A DNA stretch of 64,000 nt, taken from NCBI RefSeq assembly GCF_000003815.2, contig NC_049980.1:23511249-23575248 (forward strand), given 5' to 3'. The stretch comes from Branchiostoma floridae (Eukaryota; Chordata; Leptocardii; Amphioxiformes; Branchiostomatidae). Shown piece by piece: positions 49,661 through 61,292 of this stretch; position 1 is the stretch's first letter; each line of letters starts with the position of its first letter. A model generated the notes under the pieces. That model ran no database searches. It had not been told where the DNA came from and saw nothing but the letters and a program-made list of their open reading frames with translations. Made by a program: the position numbers and the translations under genes.

Positions 49661-52107
49661 CTAATATCTATATCCTTTGTCATAGACTTTGGGAGGAGCT
49701 CTCCGTAGTACAGCAGTTGTCATGGTGTTACTCAGAAAGTTTTTTGTTTTCTGGAAAAACTCCTGGTCTCCAAGCGGCTGCCATGGATACCCCAGTATTT
49801 TGGACAGTTCTTCCTGCTGTAGTGGTTCCCTGTCCACCTGAAGATAGGGCAAAGTTCAGGTTATAGAGATCTAGCATGGCATACAACTAGAATATAATTA
49901 CAATTTATGACAGTCAATTCTTCTAGGGTACTGCTATGAATATGGTTGACCATCAATTGGTCTAGCTCCTCCCTTCAGTGAATGTGCAGTAAACAAACAT
50001 CGTCAGAATGTTTTTTTTTCCTCTGGATTTACCACAGTGGTATATGGCTGTTGCACTAATGCCCTTGAGCAACATGTTTTTACAACACATTTTCCCTTGA
50101 GCAGAATCAAAACGTTTTGTCTATCATGGGAATATCTTTGAACGGTCTGATTTAAACCAGTTTTCAGCATATAGTACCAACCTGATCCATGCTCTCCCCA
50201 TTTGATGTAACCTTGCTCTGTTTCACGTATAGCAGCTCCAGTTTGTCCCACTGTCTACAGGCTTGAACGAGTGCCTCCAAGGTAACAGTTCCATCCACTA
50301 TGACAACACGCATGTTGGAGCACCTGCGGGCCAGCTGGGCTAGCTGCAGGTCCCAATAGAAGGAGTTGTCTGCCTTAATGACAAAGTTCTGCAACGTCTC
50401 AGAATATGTCAGAATGAGTTTGGACACCAAACGGTTCAACTGGACAGAATTTGGGTTATTGTGGTCAGCAACTGCATATGAGATGGCAGGAATTCCTTTG
50501 GGACAGGACAGGGGTGCCTCTTCTGTCAGAACCAGGTGAACCCTGAGGTCTGGCAGTTCATATTGTAAATCCTGCCAGATACTCCCAGGCAGTGTTGTTC
50601 CACTCCCGCACAGCGGCTTGGCATGTGACCTGACTATTGTCAAATCCTGCAACGTTCTGTGCTCTTTCATGGCAAGGAGAATGTCTTCTGTCAGGTTCTG
50701 GTAGCTGATGCCCAGAGATCTGATGTGTTTCAACTTGAGAATAGTGCTGAGAGGACGAGGGTAACGGGTGAACTCTGTCACATCTAACACAGACAGAGTT
50801 TGAGCTGAATTGGTGCCGATAGATTTCAGAGGGTTATAGCTGTCAGTTCCTGTTGTCTGAAGGAAAGGCAGGCGAACTTCCCTCAGATCATGCAGCTGAA
50901 ATAGATTTGATGAAGAAGATTAATACACCAACAATTTACACCAACAACATGAGATTTTATCCGGTTTCCACATGTTAAGTTGTTTACCTTTGCCAAGAAA
51001 AGTTATGTTTTCCTGTCTGTGTGTTTGTTTGTATGTTTCTGAACAGTGTAACTTCAGAAGTCGTGGACAGATCTTAATTATATTTGGTGTGTTGATTAGA
51101 TTTTGAGCCCACTGGCAGTTTTCTATGGTACTGCAGCAGAACTTCAAGTTCTTCTCAATAATTTCTGAGTCAGTAGCAGATAGCTCTTGGAGCAGAGAGT
51201 AGGTGATGTGGGTTTGGGCTGTGAATAGCAAGAGAAGCAGTAAATATTTATTAGGATTCTTCAAAATGACATGAAAGTTGACCATGTACAGATTGATATT
51301 CTTAATGACCCATATCATACTTTACTTAGACATCAATTGATCATACATCATACATCCTTACACATAAAGAACAGTCATATCAAGTCCTCACCTTGTTGAA
51401 TGTAACCATAAACTCTGCCATGATACCCAGGTATATTGGCTCGTGGGTCCGGTAGGTCGGCTCAAGAATGAACACCTCCACTTTCTCACACCTGCAAGAG
51501 TGCAGAGATCATGGCTGTAGCGTTAGATATCTGGCATTTTATGACAGAAAATTTGGAAGGCATAAACAAACATCACTCCAACACACGCAGCTCAGAGAAA
51601 CTGGAAAAGTTAGGTGTTCTTATGCCTATATTATAAGACAATGAAACAATTAGTCTGTAAAAAAAAACGCCCTGAATAACATGAAGAACTCACCTCTGTG
51701 CTATTTCCCTAAGGATATCTCTTACACCAAAGAAGAAGGTTGAATTGTACACCTTGACCCTCCTGAAGTGGGCACCGAAGCGTCTGATGCTCGCTACTGT
51801 CAGATCATCAGACCTGTCACTGTTCAGTTCTACATCTTCCCAAATCTTGGGGTGACTGGAAAAAACGTTATCGTTTATATTATTTAAATACATGCCACTG
51901 ATGTCAGAAGCTATATCAGTGAGGTCTCATATAAAAATATAACGTTAACCTCCTCCTTGGTTCAAGGAATACCTACCCGAAGAATCTGCTCCAGTGTTTG
52001 CAGACGAGAGAGGCGTTCCACCTGTCCTGGGGCGTGGCCAGGCAAGAGAACACCTCCAGTAGGGCAATGTCTGGTAGCCCTGTCCACAAGGACGACACGT
52101 CGCTCAT
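49661..52107 (-). CDS. F-box protein with leucine-rich C-terminal region, complete
   Basis: Probably the substrate-binding subunit of an SCF (SKP1-CUL1-F-box) ubiquitin ligase. Five exons: 51977-52107 (ATG), 51694-51855, 51392-51491, 50182-50895, 49661-49837 (TAG); 1284 nt, 427 residues, all in phase. The F-box is residues ~7-50: LPDIALLEVFSCLATPQDRW then NASLVCKHWSRFF and HPKIWEDVEL across the first junction, with the usual LP...I...L and W..V.. pattern. The long fourth exon has LRR-like segments (LSTILKLKHIRSLGI, TLQDLTIV, LVSKLILTYSETLQNFVI, MRVVIVDG). The overall plan and size resemble FBXO33/FBXO39-type proteins, but I cannot name the orthologue. The intron between 50896 and 51391 holds an open frame (51004-51221) that does not fit the phase of its neighbours. 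Divergent from FAXC. Confidence 0.85.
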
Positions 52108-52806
52108 GTCTGGACCACAGTAGTGTGCAGTGCTGCTGTAACCGAAGTCTTACTGTTGTTGTTGTTGTCCTACTACTGCATTCCCGAGAATTGGTCTCTT
52201 ACGTTAACCGTTCGATGCTAGGCACTACTGGGTTCAAGTTCCTACTGATAAACTCTCGTGTTTTTGTCCCATGTTGTCTGGAGCCCGTGTGATGTTGGAA
52301 GTCTTTCTTGATGAAGCTGAAGCGTTCCCCCTCGGTCGTCCTGGCACGTCTAGAGTGACCTTTGACATCACCAGCTGTGGCACATCCATTCACAATGTCT
52401 CTCGCTAGGTGGCATTCTTACAGCACATGTGTCTGCATACCAGTCCGTGAGTAACGAGGAAAGTTGTAACTTATAATCCAAACAAGCTAATGTAAGTTAT
52501 AGTCTCGCACCGAAGACATGGAAGACCATGGAAGAAATCAAATCGTTTGATTACTCAGTACAGTAACGTTATAATAGTACTCAAGATCCATAGAAGTGGA
52601 ACACCCACCCCGTCCCCATCTGCCCCCAAAGCGACTTGGGATAGATCACGTAGTTCGGATAGTTATCAAACCCGGAAGTACTTAGCCCAAGTGACAGACA
52701 CTATGATATTTGGCAAAGTGATGTCGACGACAGCTGTTTAATTGTCCATTCCTCCTTCAGACATCGTCTAGCTTCAACCAAGGACGTTAACGTTATATTA
52801 TCAATA
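52108..52806. promoter_or_regulatory. Divergent interval between F-box gene and FAXC
   Basis: About 700 bp separate the two start codons and must hold both 5'UTRs and promoters. A (GTT)n run lies near 52152-52170 and a GTTAACGTTATATTA motif near 52785. No TATA box placed convincingly. Confidence 0.5.
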
Positions 52807-54898
52807 ATGGCTTCGCTCCTTCAAAGCGTTCTCGAAGTAGTGATCACATTGGCGAAGAATTTACAAAATGGCACCCTGGAGCTCGTCGAACTAGCTCGCA
52901 ATGGCGTAGCCCTGAACGACGTCGGGCATGTTGTCCAGAAGAATGCACTGGTGCTTGTTCTCTGGTGCCTGTTCGTCTTTGTGATCGCCAGAATGTGCTG
53001 TGGAGGCCGGGGATATGGATCGAGGGTGAAGGTGAAGACAAGGGAAAACTTCGAGCCTGGTGAGTCTTTGACCGCGATATAGTATTTGAAGAGAAGAACT
53101 TCATGTTAAATGTTCATACACAGGAAAGTATATGCCTGTGCCCAGACAGATATACATAATTTATCAGAAAGACGTAGGCCGAATACGCCAACCCCTTCAT
53201 GTAGAAATGCAGCGCAGGAGACCTACCTTTTTGTTGACCTACCTAGTTATTGCGAGTTTATCCACGCACCGAATCTACCATATTTAGCCCTAACGTGGCT
53301 TGTCATTACCCCCTTCTCCTTCTTCTCGTCGTCCACCGTCTTTTTTTATTGATCTTTACACTTCGGGGTTGCCGTTACTACTTCCTCTCCATCTTGTCTT
53401 TCATGTTTAGAAGCCACAGAATGCAGCCGGGTAAAAGTTATCACGCAAAGCACGTCACGTTTCACTCCTCTATCCGTTACCAGGTAAAGTGTACCTCCAC
53501 CAGCACATCCCAGCCAGCAGCCTGCCCAGCCTGTCACCCTTCTGCCTGAAGCTGGAGATGTACCTGCGCTTGGCAGGCATTCCGTACGAGAACGTCTACA
53601 AAAGGATGGATCCTGGCCCCAATGTAAGGAATAGTTAAAGTAGGCTGAGAGCCCAAACGAAACTGCTTTGGAATGATTTTGTGAATAAGCTGTACCCTGT
53701 CCGTAATTGTAAGATTTTATGTAACATTTGTATTTTCTTTGTCTAGGGGAAGATTCCGTGGATAGAGTACAATGGGCGAGCTATGGCAGACTCTGGGCTC
53801 ATCATCCAGTTCCTCAAAGAGGAGCTACAGCTCGACCTGAACCGATCCCTCAGTACCACGGACAGAGCCATCAGCCGGGCTTTCGTGAAGATGCTGGAGG
53901 AAAACACCTACTGGTGCTTTATTTAGTGTTTTCGTCTAGTCAAATGGACGTGTGGCTTTCCGACAGCGTTTCTATCACCCCTTTCACATGCCCAGCATGA
54001 CCTCAGCATATAGTTCTTCTGAGATCTTCACTCTATTTTGCTGGTCCTTTGCTAGTAGATAGAACGTTTCGTGCTTGACACCACACATAGGTCAAGGGAA
54101 ACATATTCTTTAATAGGAAATGGCAAAAGCACAAAAAAGCGGACACGCATATGCATCACTTTGGTAAATCATACTGCCTAGGTCGATAGAAATTATACTG
54201 CGACTACATGTTTAACATATGCACCTTATCTTTGAATTTCTATGTCTTGGGGACAGCTAAAGTATAGCGCCGTATACAAACACCATGAGAACTTCACTCC
54301 TGCCTTTCACTTTCAGGGGCTTGGTGCACTTCCGCTGGATTGAGCATTTCCACGTTCTTGGGTCCCTGTTCGAGGTTGGCTGGTTTGTGCACAACGTTCT
54401 ACTTCGGCGATCTGCGCGAAGACTGAGCAAGATGTTGTGGGCACAAGGCATGGGTCGACATTCCCAGGAAGATATCAATGACATCACCGAGAAGGACATC
54501 ATGGCGGTCTCGGAGTTTCTAGGTTAGGACTTGGATTGATCCAACTACCAGTGAGATTATATTCTATGTCGCACGGTCGGGGGACTCAGTGTAATCTTGT
54601 AGAGTACGAGTATTGCTACAAGCAAATTTGATATATTTTTCTAATGCTGTTTGCTATAATAATCAACTGTGCGTATACAATATATCCTTCAGGAGAGAAA
54701 CCATTCTTCATGGGGGAGGAGCCCACCGAGGCTGACGCCACTGTGTACGGGTTCATGGCGGAGATCCTGTGGGCCGCACCCAAGTCGTCTGACCTGCACG
54801 CCCTGGTCACTGAGAAGTGTCCGAACATCAGGGAGTACTGTGTGCGGATGACCCGCCGATACTGGCAGGACTGGAAGGGTCTGACGGACAAGTGCTGA
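52807..54898 (+). CDS. FAXC: Failed axon connections homologue (FAXC), GST-like membrane protein, complete
   Basis: FAXC/Fax proteins are metaxin-related GST-fold proteins; Drosophila fax acts in axon development. Five exons: 52807-53059, 53484-53623, 53747-53913, 54317-54522, 54693-54898 (TGA); 972 nt, 323 residues (human 409). An N-terminal segment is followed by a membrane helix (ALVLVLWCLFVFVIARMCC, ~48-67), then the thioredoxin-like GST-N domain (SPFCLKLEMYLRLAGIPYEN, GKIPWIEYNG, ADSGLIIQFLKEEL) and a helical GST-C domain (FVKMLEENTYWGLVHFRWIE, GEEPTEADATVYGFMAEIL, CPNIREYCVRM). The SPFC motif replaces the catalytic Ser/Cys region of true GSTs, so enzyme activity is not assumed. It lacks the longer C-terminal tail of the human protein. 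AATAAA at 55659-55664. Confidence 0.92.
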
Positions 54899-56020
54899 AT
54901 CGTAATCGTTGGTCGGTGGCGAAAAGGAGCTGAAACATATAACGTTAACGTACCCAGAAAAGGAGTGCATGTTGCCCAATAATACCAGAACGGATAATAC
55001 AGGTGTATTTTAGGCTAAATAGCTTGGGGGATTCTGGATTTACCGGTTTATTTGAAGTTTTTCTCAAGTCACTCCAAATGAGTACCAGAACTCAACTGAC
55101 TTTGTTAAAACTTCTTCATTCAAAGAGGAGAACGGGATCGGCCGTTCGATATTAAGTTTATTTTATCAGCCACGTTGACATATTTAGATGATGATTAGGA
55201 TAATAACTTTACTAGTACTCATCATCTGTACTATTTCATATTTCCGATGCCTCTCTAATTGTTTAGATACAGTTGCCAATAGTAGCTGGTCAGGTGAAAG
55301 TAGTTAGCAAATGGATCGGGGGCCAAAATTGAAATGCTCAGACGCTGCTTCTTGTAGCTCCCTTGTAGATATTGAAGTGTAGCCGTATTTCTGTAACTAT
55401 CCGTAATCTTTTGTAACTGCCCTATACCATTCCATAAGCTTGTGTTATATATAATATAGTGCAATGTGTAGATCTGGTTACGGTATAGCAAACCTCCTTG
55501 GGTATAGCAATGGCAGCTTTGTATACAAGATAGTCAGTGATGATACAAGATAGTAACGGTAATACGGCCGAGAACGACATATACACGCATGTACGAGAGA
55601 AATCGACCCGGCTTGGTGTGCTTGTATATGCAGTGTAGCCTAGCTGCCGGGTTTATGAAATAAAACATCCTACCACTAGAACCGAAAAGTTACATTGGTT
55701 CATATACCCGAAATTTATGCAGTTTGCATGTCCATGTTTTTACGTCAAGTTCAGGAATATTAGCTTCTTATGTATCTATTATGTATGTTAGCTAATGGGC
55801 GGAATAAAATATCCAAGTTTTTCTTTCTTTGCTCACCTCCCTCGTAAGGTATTGGGCTGTATGGAGCTTTGCGTCGACATTTGGCCCGTTTCCAGTGCGC
55901 CAATGTTGATCAAGCGGGGCTCGCCAGCATATCATTTACTTCCCGCGTGCATCAGCTGTGCTGGTGTATGTGACGTCACCATCACGCCCTGATCACGCCT
56001 CCAGCACCCGGCATATCTCT
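54899..56020. other. FAXC 3'UTR and spacer
   Basis: The FAXC 3'UTR extends to the AATAAA at 55659-55664. The remainder up to the CCAAT boxes is spacer with a short direct repeat (gatacaagatagt, ~55525-55555). No further gene seen. Confidence 0.5.
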
Positions 56021-56167
56021 GATTGGTCAAAAGGAAAACTCGCTGTCCAATCAGCGCCAGGCGGAACCATCGTGTTTTCAAAATGGCTGCTCACGTCGTC
56101 GGGTGGGTGAATGTTTCTACGTAATTTTGAGCATATTCTGGATCAAGCAAGCCAATTCAGGACCACA
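56021..56167 (+). promoter_or_regulatory. NUDT promoter/5' leader with two CCAAT boxes and a uORF
   Basis: An inverted CCAAT (ATTGG, 56022-56026) and a direct CCAAT (56047-56051) lie 25 bp apart, an arrangement typical of NF-Y-driven housekeeping promoters. An upstream ATG in good context (aaaATGG) at 56083 opens a 13-codon uORF ending TAA at 56124. A second ATG at 56111 overlaps the uORF in another frame and is in frame with the NUDT start at 56168, so it could give a 19-residue N-terminal extension. Confidence 0.5.
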
Positions 56168-59100
56168 ATGAAGCCCAAGGAAAACCAAGTCCGAACATAC
56201 GACGCAGATGGCTTCAGAAAACGCGCAGCTTGCCTCTGCTTGAACACAAATCGCGACAAGGTACGTACAGCGCAGTTCCCGCCAGAAAATCGCGTACTGA
56301 TAGATTGCGATATAAATTCCTGGATTTAAATAGCCCACACGATTCTTTAATGGAATGCTTTATGTTTGTTACGCTTGGGGAACATTTAAGCCGATTTCTA
56401 AGTCATCTACCTTTCTGTGTAATGGTTAACGTGGTATCTTTGTCATGTTGATGAGTGATCGGGGTCAAAAGACATAGCAACCACGCGGTCAAACCGCTAT
56501 ACCGCTGTGTTGTAGATAGATTCATCATTGTATTGTTTCCTGTGTTATTCCGATAATTGTACCGTTTAGCAGGGACAGCCCTAATCAGGTACGAGTCACT
56601 CTCTCTCCTACAGTCTTGGTAAAAGCGATTTGAGGTCAAAATCCAGTGCAAGAGGAACAAAGCATCCCTGTAAAAAACAATAATAAACCAGCTCGAAAAT
56701 ACCAAACAAATAAATTATGGCAAGATACCGTATCTCTGTCATCGTGGCCAGATGAATTAAGTCACCTGTTTAAACGGATTTGCTTGTTTTTATTTACTGG
56801 TCAGATTAGATAAAAGGAAACAATCACCTACTTGAAAGACCTACTTCTCTGCGGAACTGGGAGCTTGAGAAATGTTATGATTTTGCCTCTCTACATCTGC
56901 TTGGAGATTGACCTACCAGGTCTTTACCCCATCATGTTTGCTTTCTTGTAAGACATCATCCCAACGTTGCCTATATCTTTTCCTTCATTTTTTGCTTATC
57001 TATCTGCATATTTTTATAAAAGACCTTGCATCAGCTATTTAATTGTAATGAGCATGGGTGATGAAGGGCAGTCAAGCCCAAAGAATCAATAATCTGTAGA
57101 CACACCCATAGGCTAGCACAGGGCCAAATCAAATTAGGCTGTACAGAGATCTCTCCTTCGGGCTCCAATGCTGGCTGAGAAAATGGTAGAAATTAGCCAA
57201 ATAGGGAGGAGTTGCCTAAAATTGTTTTCCTTGCAGGCCAACACTGACAGATTTTTAACCTCCTTGCTATCTGTAAATTGTCTACTTTGTCATCCTACAA
57301 ATCGGCCAGGTGGAGTCTAGATCTGTTGATACTCGTTTGCTCNNNNNNNNNNNNNNNNNNNNNNNNNNNNNNNNNNNNNNNNNNNNNNNNNNNNNNNNNN
57401 NNNNNNNNNNNNNNNNNNNNNNNNNNNNNNNNNNNNNNNNNNNNNNNNNNNNNNNNNNNNNNNNNNNNNNNNNNNNNNNNNNNNNNNNNNNNNNNNNNNN
57501 NNNNNNNNNNNNNNNNNNNNNNNNNNNNNNNNNNNNNNNNNNNNNNNNNNNNNNNNNNNNNNNNNNNNNNNNNNNNNNNNNNNNNNNNNNNNNNNNNNNN
57601 NNNNNNNNNNNNNNNNNNNNNNNNNNNNNNNNNNNNNNNNNNNNNNNNNNNNNNNNNNNNNNNNNNNNNNNNNNNNNNNNNNNNNNNNNNNNNNNNNNNN
57701 NNNNNNNNNNNNNNNNNNNNNNNNNNNNNNNNNNNNNNNNNNNNNNNNNNNNNNNNNNNNNNNNNNNNNNNNNNNNNNNNNNNNNNNNNNNNAAAAGTTT
57801 GTTTTTGTGGCAGTTGACAATAGGTATGATCCTGATGATAAATCACCTATGATATGGTTATTGTGCTGTGCCTATTCTATTAATGAAATGTTTTGGTACA
57901 GCTATTCCATCTCTGTCAGATACACTAGTACTGAAAGGTGCTGTCAAAAAGCTTCTAATAATATCATCTGTCAAAGGCCAGCCTTTCACAGTGCACAACT
58001 AGAAATACCTTAAATGTTTGAATAGTTTAACCTTCACCATACTTATAATGTATAATAATTATATTAGGATTGAAAACATAAATGCCATTAATGCTGTGCA
58101 GAGGAAATGTTTCAGAAAATGGGTAGGGAACACCTTATCTTATATCGGAACCAGCATTTGTTCTGAGACACTTCCAAGGCCATGAAGGAACATGGCTTTA
58201 GCAATAAATCAGTTCAGTGCTGATCAAAAAACAAGAGTATGATGCAAAAGTACAAGGCTGTGCTGGATCACAACAACCTCAGCAGAAGAGATTGTATTAT
58301 TAACGAACTGAAAGGGTTTACAAATGGATGCAAGTTTGCATTGTGAATGCAAATTTCAAACTGTTAACAGCCGGATTGTAAGCCAAAATGGATGAAATTA
58401 AACATTTTGATTTTTGGATCATGACATGAATGGAGCCTATGTAGGTCAGTGCACCATGTACTGATGTTGTCTGATAATGATAGCTTAATGACATGTCCAA
58501 CTCTTCAGTAGAAAAATGTGGTTGTTAGGCTACTGACCTTTGAAGCACTAGTATACAGTTGACTTGTTTGGATGAGCTAATGGTTTGTTTTTTAGCACAA
58601 ATGTGAGCACTAATAATAGGAAGTCAAGGNNNNNNNNNNNNNNNNNNNNNNNNNNNNNNNNNNNNNNNNNNNNNNNNNNNNNNNNNNNNNNNNNNNNNNN
58701 NNNNNNNNNNNNNNNNNNNNNNNNNNNNNNNNNNNNNNNNNNNNNNNNNNNNNNNNNNNNNNNNTCTCCAAAAGGCATGTGACATGGGTGGATAATTAGT
58801 GATTACACAATTTTACAGTCTGTAAGCACAATTTCTTGCAGAGGCAGTGCTGAGTCACATGCTCTGATGTAAACATGTGCTTAGTACTGTTCTGTACATG
58901 AAGTCACGTGCATGTTTAACTACTGTTAACAGTAATGAAAAACACAATAAATGTCTTGACAGAGCATTATTTATTTAGTTGTGCTTACTATTGTGCATTG
59001 TCAAGCCAAAGCATTCCTTAGATCATGTGCTCACAACTGGCTGAGAACAGTGTAATGTCAAGCCAAAGCAAGATTTACTTAATCATGTGCTTCCCACTGT

Positions 59101-61292
59101 GGGAACAGTACAATGTCAAGGTAAAGCATTCGTCAATCACGTGCTTACCACTCGTGTGAACACAATGTCTGGCCAAAGGTCCGCCGAGTCACACGGTACC
59201 TGAGGTCACATAAAACGGCCACACCCTTCAAGTTCTTCCGAGTTGTTTATGTTGCACTTTTGTCAGTTTCAACTACTAATGTTTGGTTTGAACTGACTAG
59301 AAGTATACAGTCTCTGCCCACGTTTAGACAGCTCTGCTCTGTACATACTTAGGACAGACTGTTGTCCACAATATGTATGCTGTACTTTCCCCAACATCAT
59401 GATGTCCCTTACAGGGAATTTGCAGATTACGGACCAGAACCTGTAGCAAAACTGGTTCTCTGTTAACTTGGTACTTTGTGATTGAACAGAGAAAGAGTTG
59501 CAACTTGCATTCCCCTGCTGAGTGGTCAGTGTTCATCTGTTGCAGGTTCTCCTGGTGAGCAGTAGCCGTTACCCTGACCGGTGGGTGGTTCCAGGCGGCG
59601 GTCTGGAGCCAGAAGAGCAGCCAAGCCAGGCAGCCATTCGAGAAGTAGCAGAAGAGGTGAAGATTGGTTTCTTTACATCCAAGATTGACTTATTTACATC
59701 CATGGTTTGGAGTGGTTGGGGAGAAAACAGGCCTTGGTATTGCTAGTGCTTATGATACCTTTAGTGTAATGATGGCTCCTGGGTCTTGATATTTAGTCAG
59801 CATAATGNNNNNNNNNNNNNNNNNNNNNNNNNNNNNNNNNNNNNNNNNNNNNNNNNNNNNNNNNNNNNNNNNNNNNNNNNNNNNNNNNNNNNNNNNNNNN
59901 NNNNNNNTCACCTGAGTACTTGCTAAACACTTTTAAAATGGATAACAGAGACCATCTTTTCTTTTAGCAAACAGTAGTGCCACTATTGTTTCACAAGTAA
60001 TACAATTTAAGTTGTATTTCCTATTCGAAATTAAGTGTTCGGCTTCATGTGCTGTTAGCAATTTTTGTTAGCCTACATTACATTCCCTTTGTTGTGTGGG
60101 TCATATTAGTTTTCATATTGACAAATAGTAAAAATATGACAGTGCATTCCATAACCTGAGTATAATGAATACATGGCCCTCCCACCTGTCCCTACAGGCA
60201 GGGGTAACAGGTGTGCTAGACTTATACCTGGGTGAGGAGACACCCCAGGGTTACCTGGACACCTTTGAGAACACAGAAAGGAAGCACCGCACTATGGTCT
60301 ACCTCGTTCAAGTCACAGAGCTGCTAGATGACTGGGAGGACTCGCAGAAAATTGGTAAGAAGAGCACACAGTCATTTCTTTTCAATTTGTATTCTGTTTG
60401 TCTTCTGCAAAATCTTCCTGTACTACAAAGTCCAGACTTTGCATGATGTACAAAATGACCAATAAACTGGTGGACGTACCGACTGATAAGTATCAAATAC
60501 CAGCTCAAAAACGAACAAGAAACAGCCATGACTTCAAGTACCAGAGTTACCAACCTAGGATTGATGTGTTCAAAAAATCGTATTTTCCCACAACTATCGT
60601 AGAGTGAAACTTTTTATCACCAAGTACAGTAGGGGCATCTTCTCTGGATAGTTTTAAAGAACGCTTACACTAGTAACAGATAGATGTGCAAAAGTTAGGT
60701 GGGATGGATCGTTCAGTCACTTCAGTGTAATATAACAGCTGCTGCCGCACCGCGTGCCTGTGAAGCTGGTGTGTTACGCTGAAGGGCGGTTATACAAGCT
60801 ATATAGATATAGATACAGATACAGAAGTAACATGTGTAAAGTTGTATTTTGCCACATCATTTGTGTCCATCGCTCACAGGTCGGAAGAGAAAATGGTTCT
60901 CCTTTCAAGAGGCCCAGCAGCGCCTGGCAGAGCACAAGCCCGTCCAGAAAGAGTACATTATCAAACTGTTGTCCATTCTCAACAAACACAAGAACGGCAG
61001 AACCTCAACACCCAACTCCTCCCAGTCCTCCCACTCACGGCCAGCAGAAGAGCACTGTAGGGGAGGGGAGGACAGCGGCATGGACTCCAGGAACGGACAC
61101 AGAAGCTCCACTTCTCTGGAAGGAAGAATGCAGCAAAACAAGAAACATGAATGTAGCAGTAACATTGACTCTACAGGTCAAAGTATAGAGTCCCATGTTG
61201 TGGGGGCAGTAAGCAAACACAGGCTAGAATCTTCCAACTCTCAAACATCCAACAGACTTTCAACTCTGGCCAAAAATTGCGACACAAGATGA
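56168..61292 (+). CDS. NUDT3: Diphosphoinositol polyphosphate phosphohydrolase (NUDT3/NUDT4 type), complete
   Basis: Nudix hydrolase that removes the beta-phosphate of inositol pyrophosphates (PP-InsP5, (PP)2-InsP4) and also acts on diadenosine polyphosphates and mRNA caps. Four exons: 56168-56260, 59546-59656, 60198-60354, 60880-61292 (TGA); 257 residues. MKPKENQVRTYDADGFRKRA matches the vertebrate N-terminus and fixes the start. The Nudix box G-x5-E-x7-REVxEExG is complete at 49-71 (GGLEPEEQPSQAAIREVAEE then AGV), and the family motif NTERKHRTMVYLVQVTE follows. Oddities: a ~7-residue insertion (ETPQGYLD) before NTERKHRT, and a C-terminal tail of ~85 residues, Ser/Asn-rich, beyond the ~172-180 of human NUDT3/NUDT4. 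The symbol stands for the pre-duplication orthologue of NUDT3/4/10/11. Introns contain three assembly gaps, a minisatellite and a LINE end. AATAAA at 61400-61405. Confidence 0.93.
57343..57792. other. Assembly gap (450 N)
   Basis: Run of N inside NUDT intron 1. Open frames spanning it are artefacts of translating N. The 1.5 kb on either side shows no exon I can support. Confidence 0.99.
58630..58764. other. Assembly gap (135 N)
   Basis: Run of N inside NUDT intron 1, shortly before the minisatellite; repeat content may have caused the break. Confidence 0.99.
58981..59190 (+). repeat. Imperfect ~58-bp minisatellite in NUDT intron 1
   Basis: About four units, each with GTCAAGCCAAAGCATTC, then AATCATGTGCTT (or CACGTGCTT), then CACTGTG and GAACA. 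Unit starts at about 58999, 59056, 59114 and 59165 give spacings of 58, 58 and 51. The third unit contains a perfect E-box CACGTG. Confidence 0.75.
59809..59907. other. Assembly gap (99 N)
   Basis: Run of N inside NUDT intron 2, between the Nudix-box exon and the exon at 60198. Confidence 0.99.
60420..60828 (+). mobile_element. 5'-truncated LINE, reverse transcriptase C-terminus
   Basis: The frame reads YKMTNKLVDVPTDKYQIPAQ, KRTRNSHDFKYQSYQPRIDV, then SYFPTTIVE, a stop, [20 protein letters not shown]. It matches the usual end of LINE reverse transcriptases (F-P-T---W-N-LP...SL-SFK--L), with the expected Trp replaced by TGA, so the copy is dead. It ends in a (GATACA/GATATA) tail like the 28540-28797 copy. 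Located in NUDT intron 3, left boundary approximate. Confidence 0.75.

Noticed and set aside
51004-51221. Minus-strand open frame inside the F-box gene (QELSATDSEIIEKNLKFCCS...)
   Set aside because: It has an acceptor (ttcacag) and a donor (CAAAG/GTAAAC), but both are phase 1 while flanking exons join directly in phase 0 (MVTFNK/LHDLREV). Including it would introduce an early stop, so at most it is a poison exon.
57278-57852. Four open frames of 167-183 codons across 57343-57792
   Set aside because: They consist almost entirely of untranslatable N.
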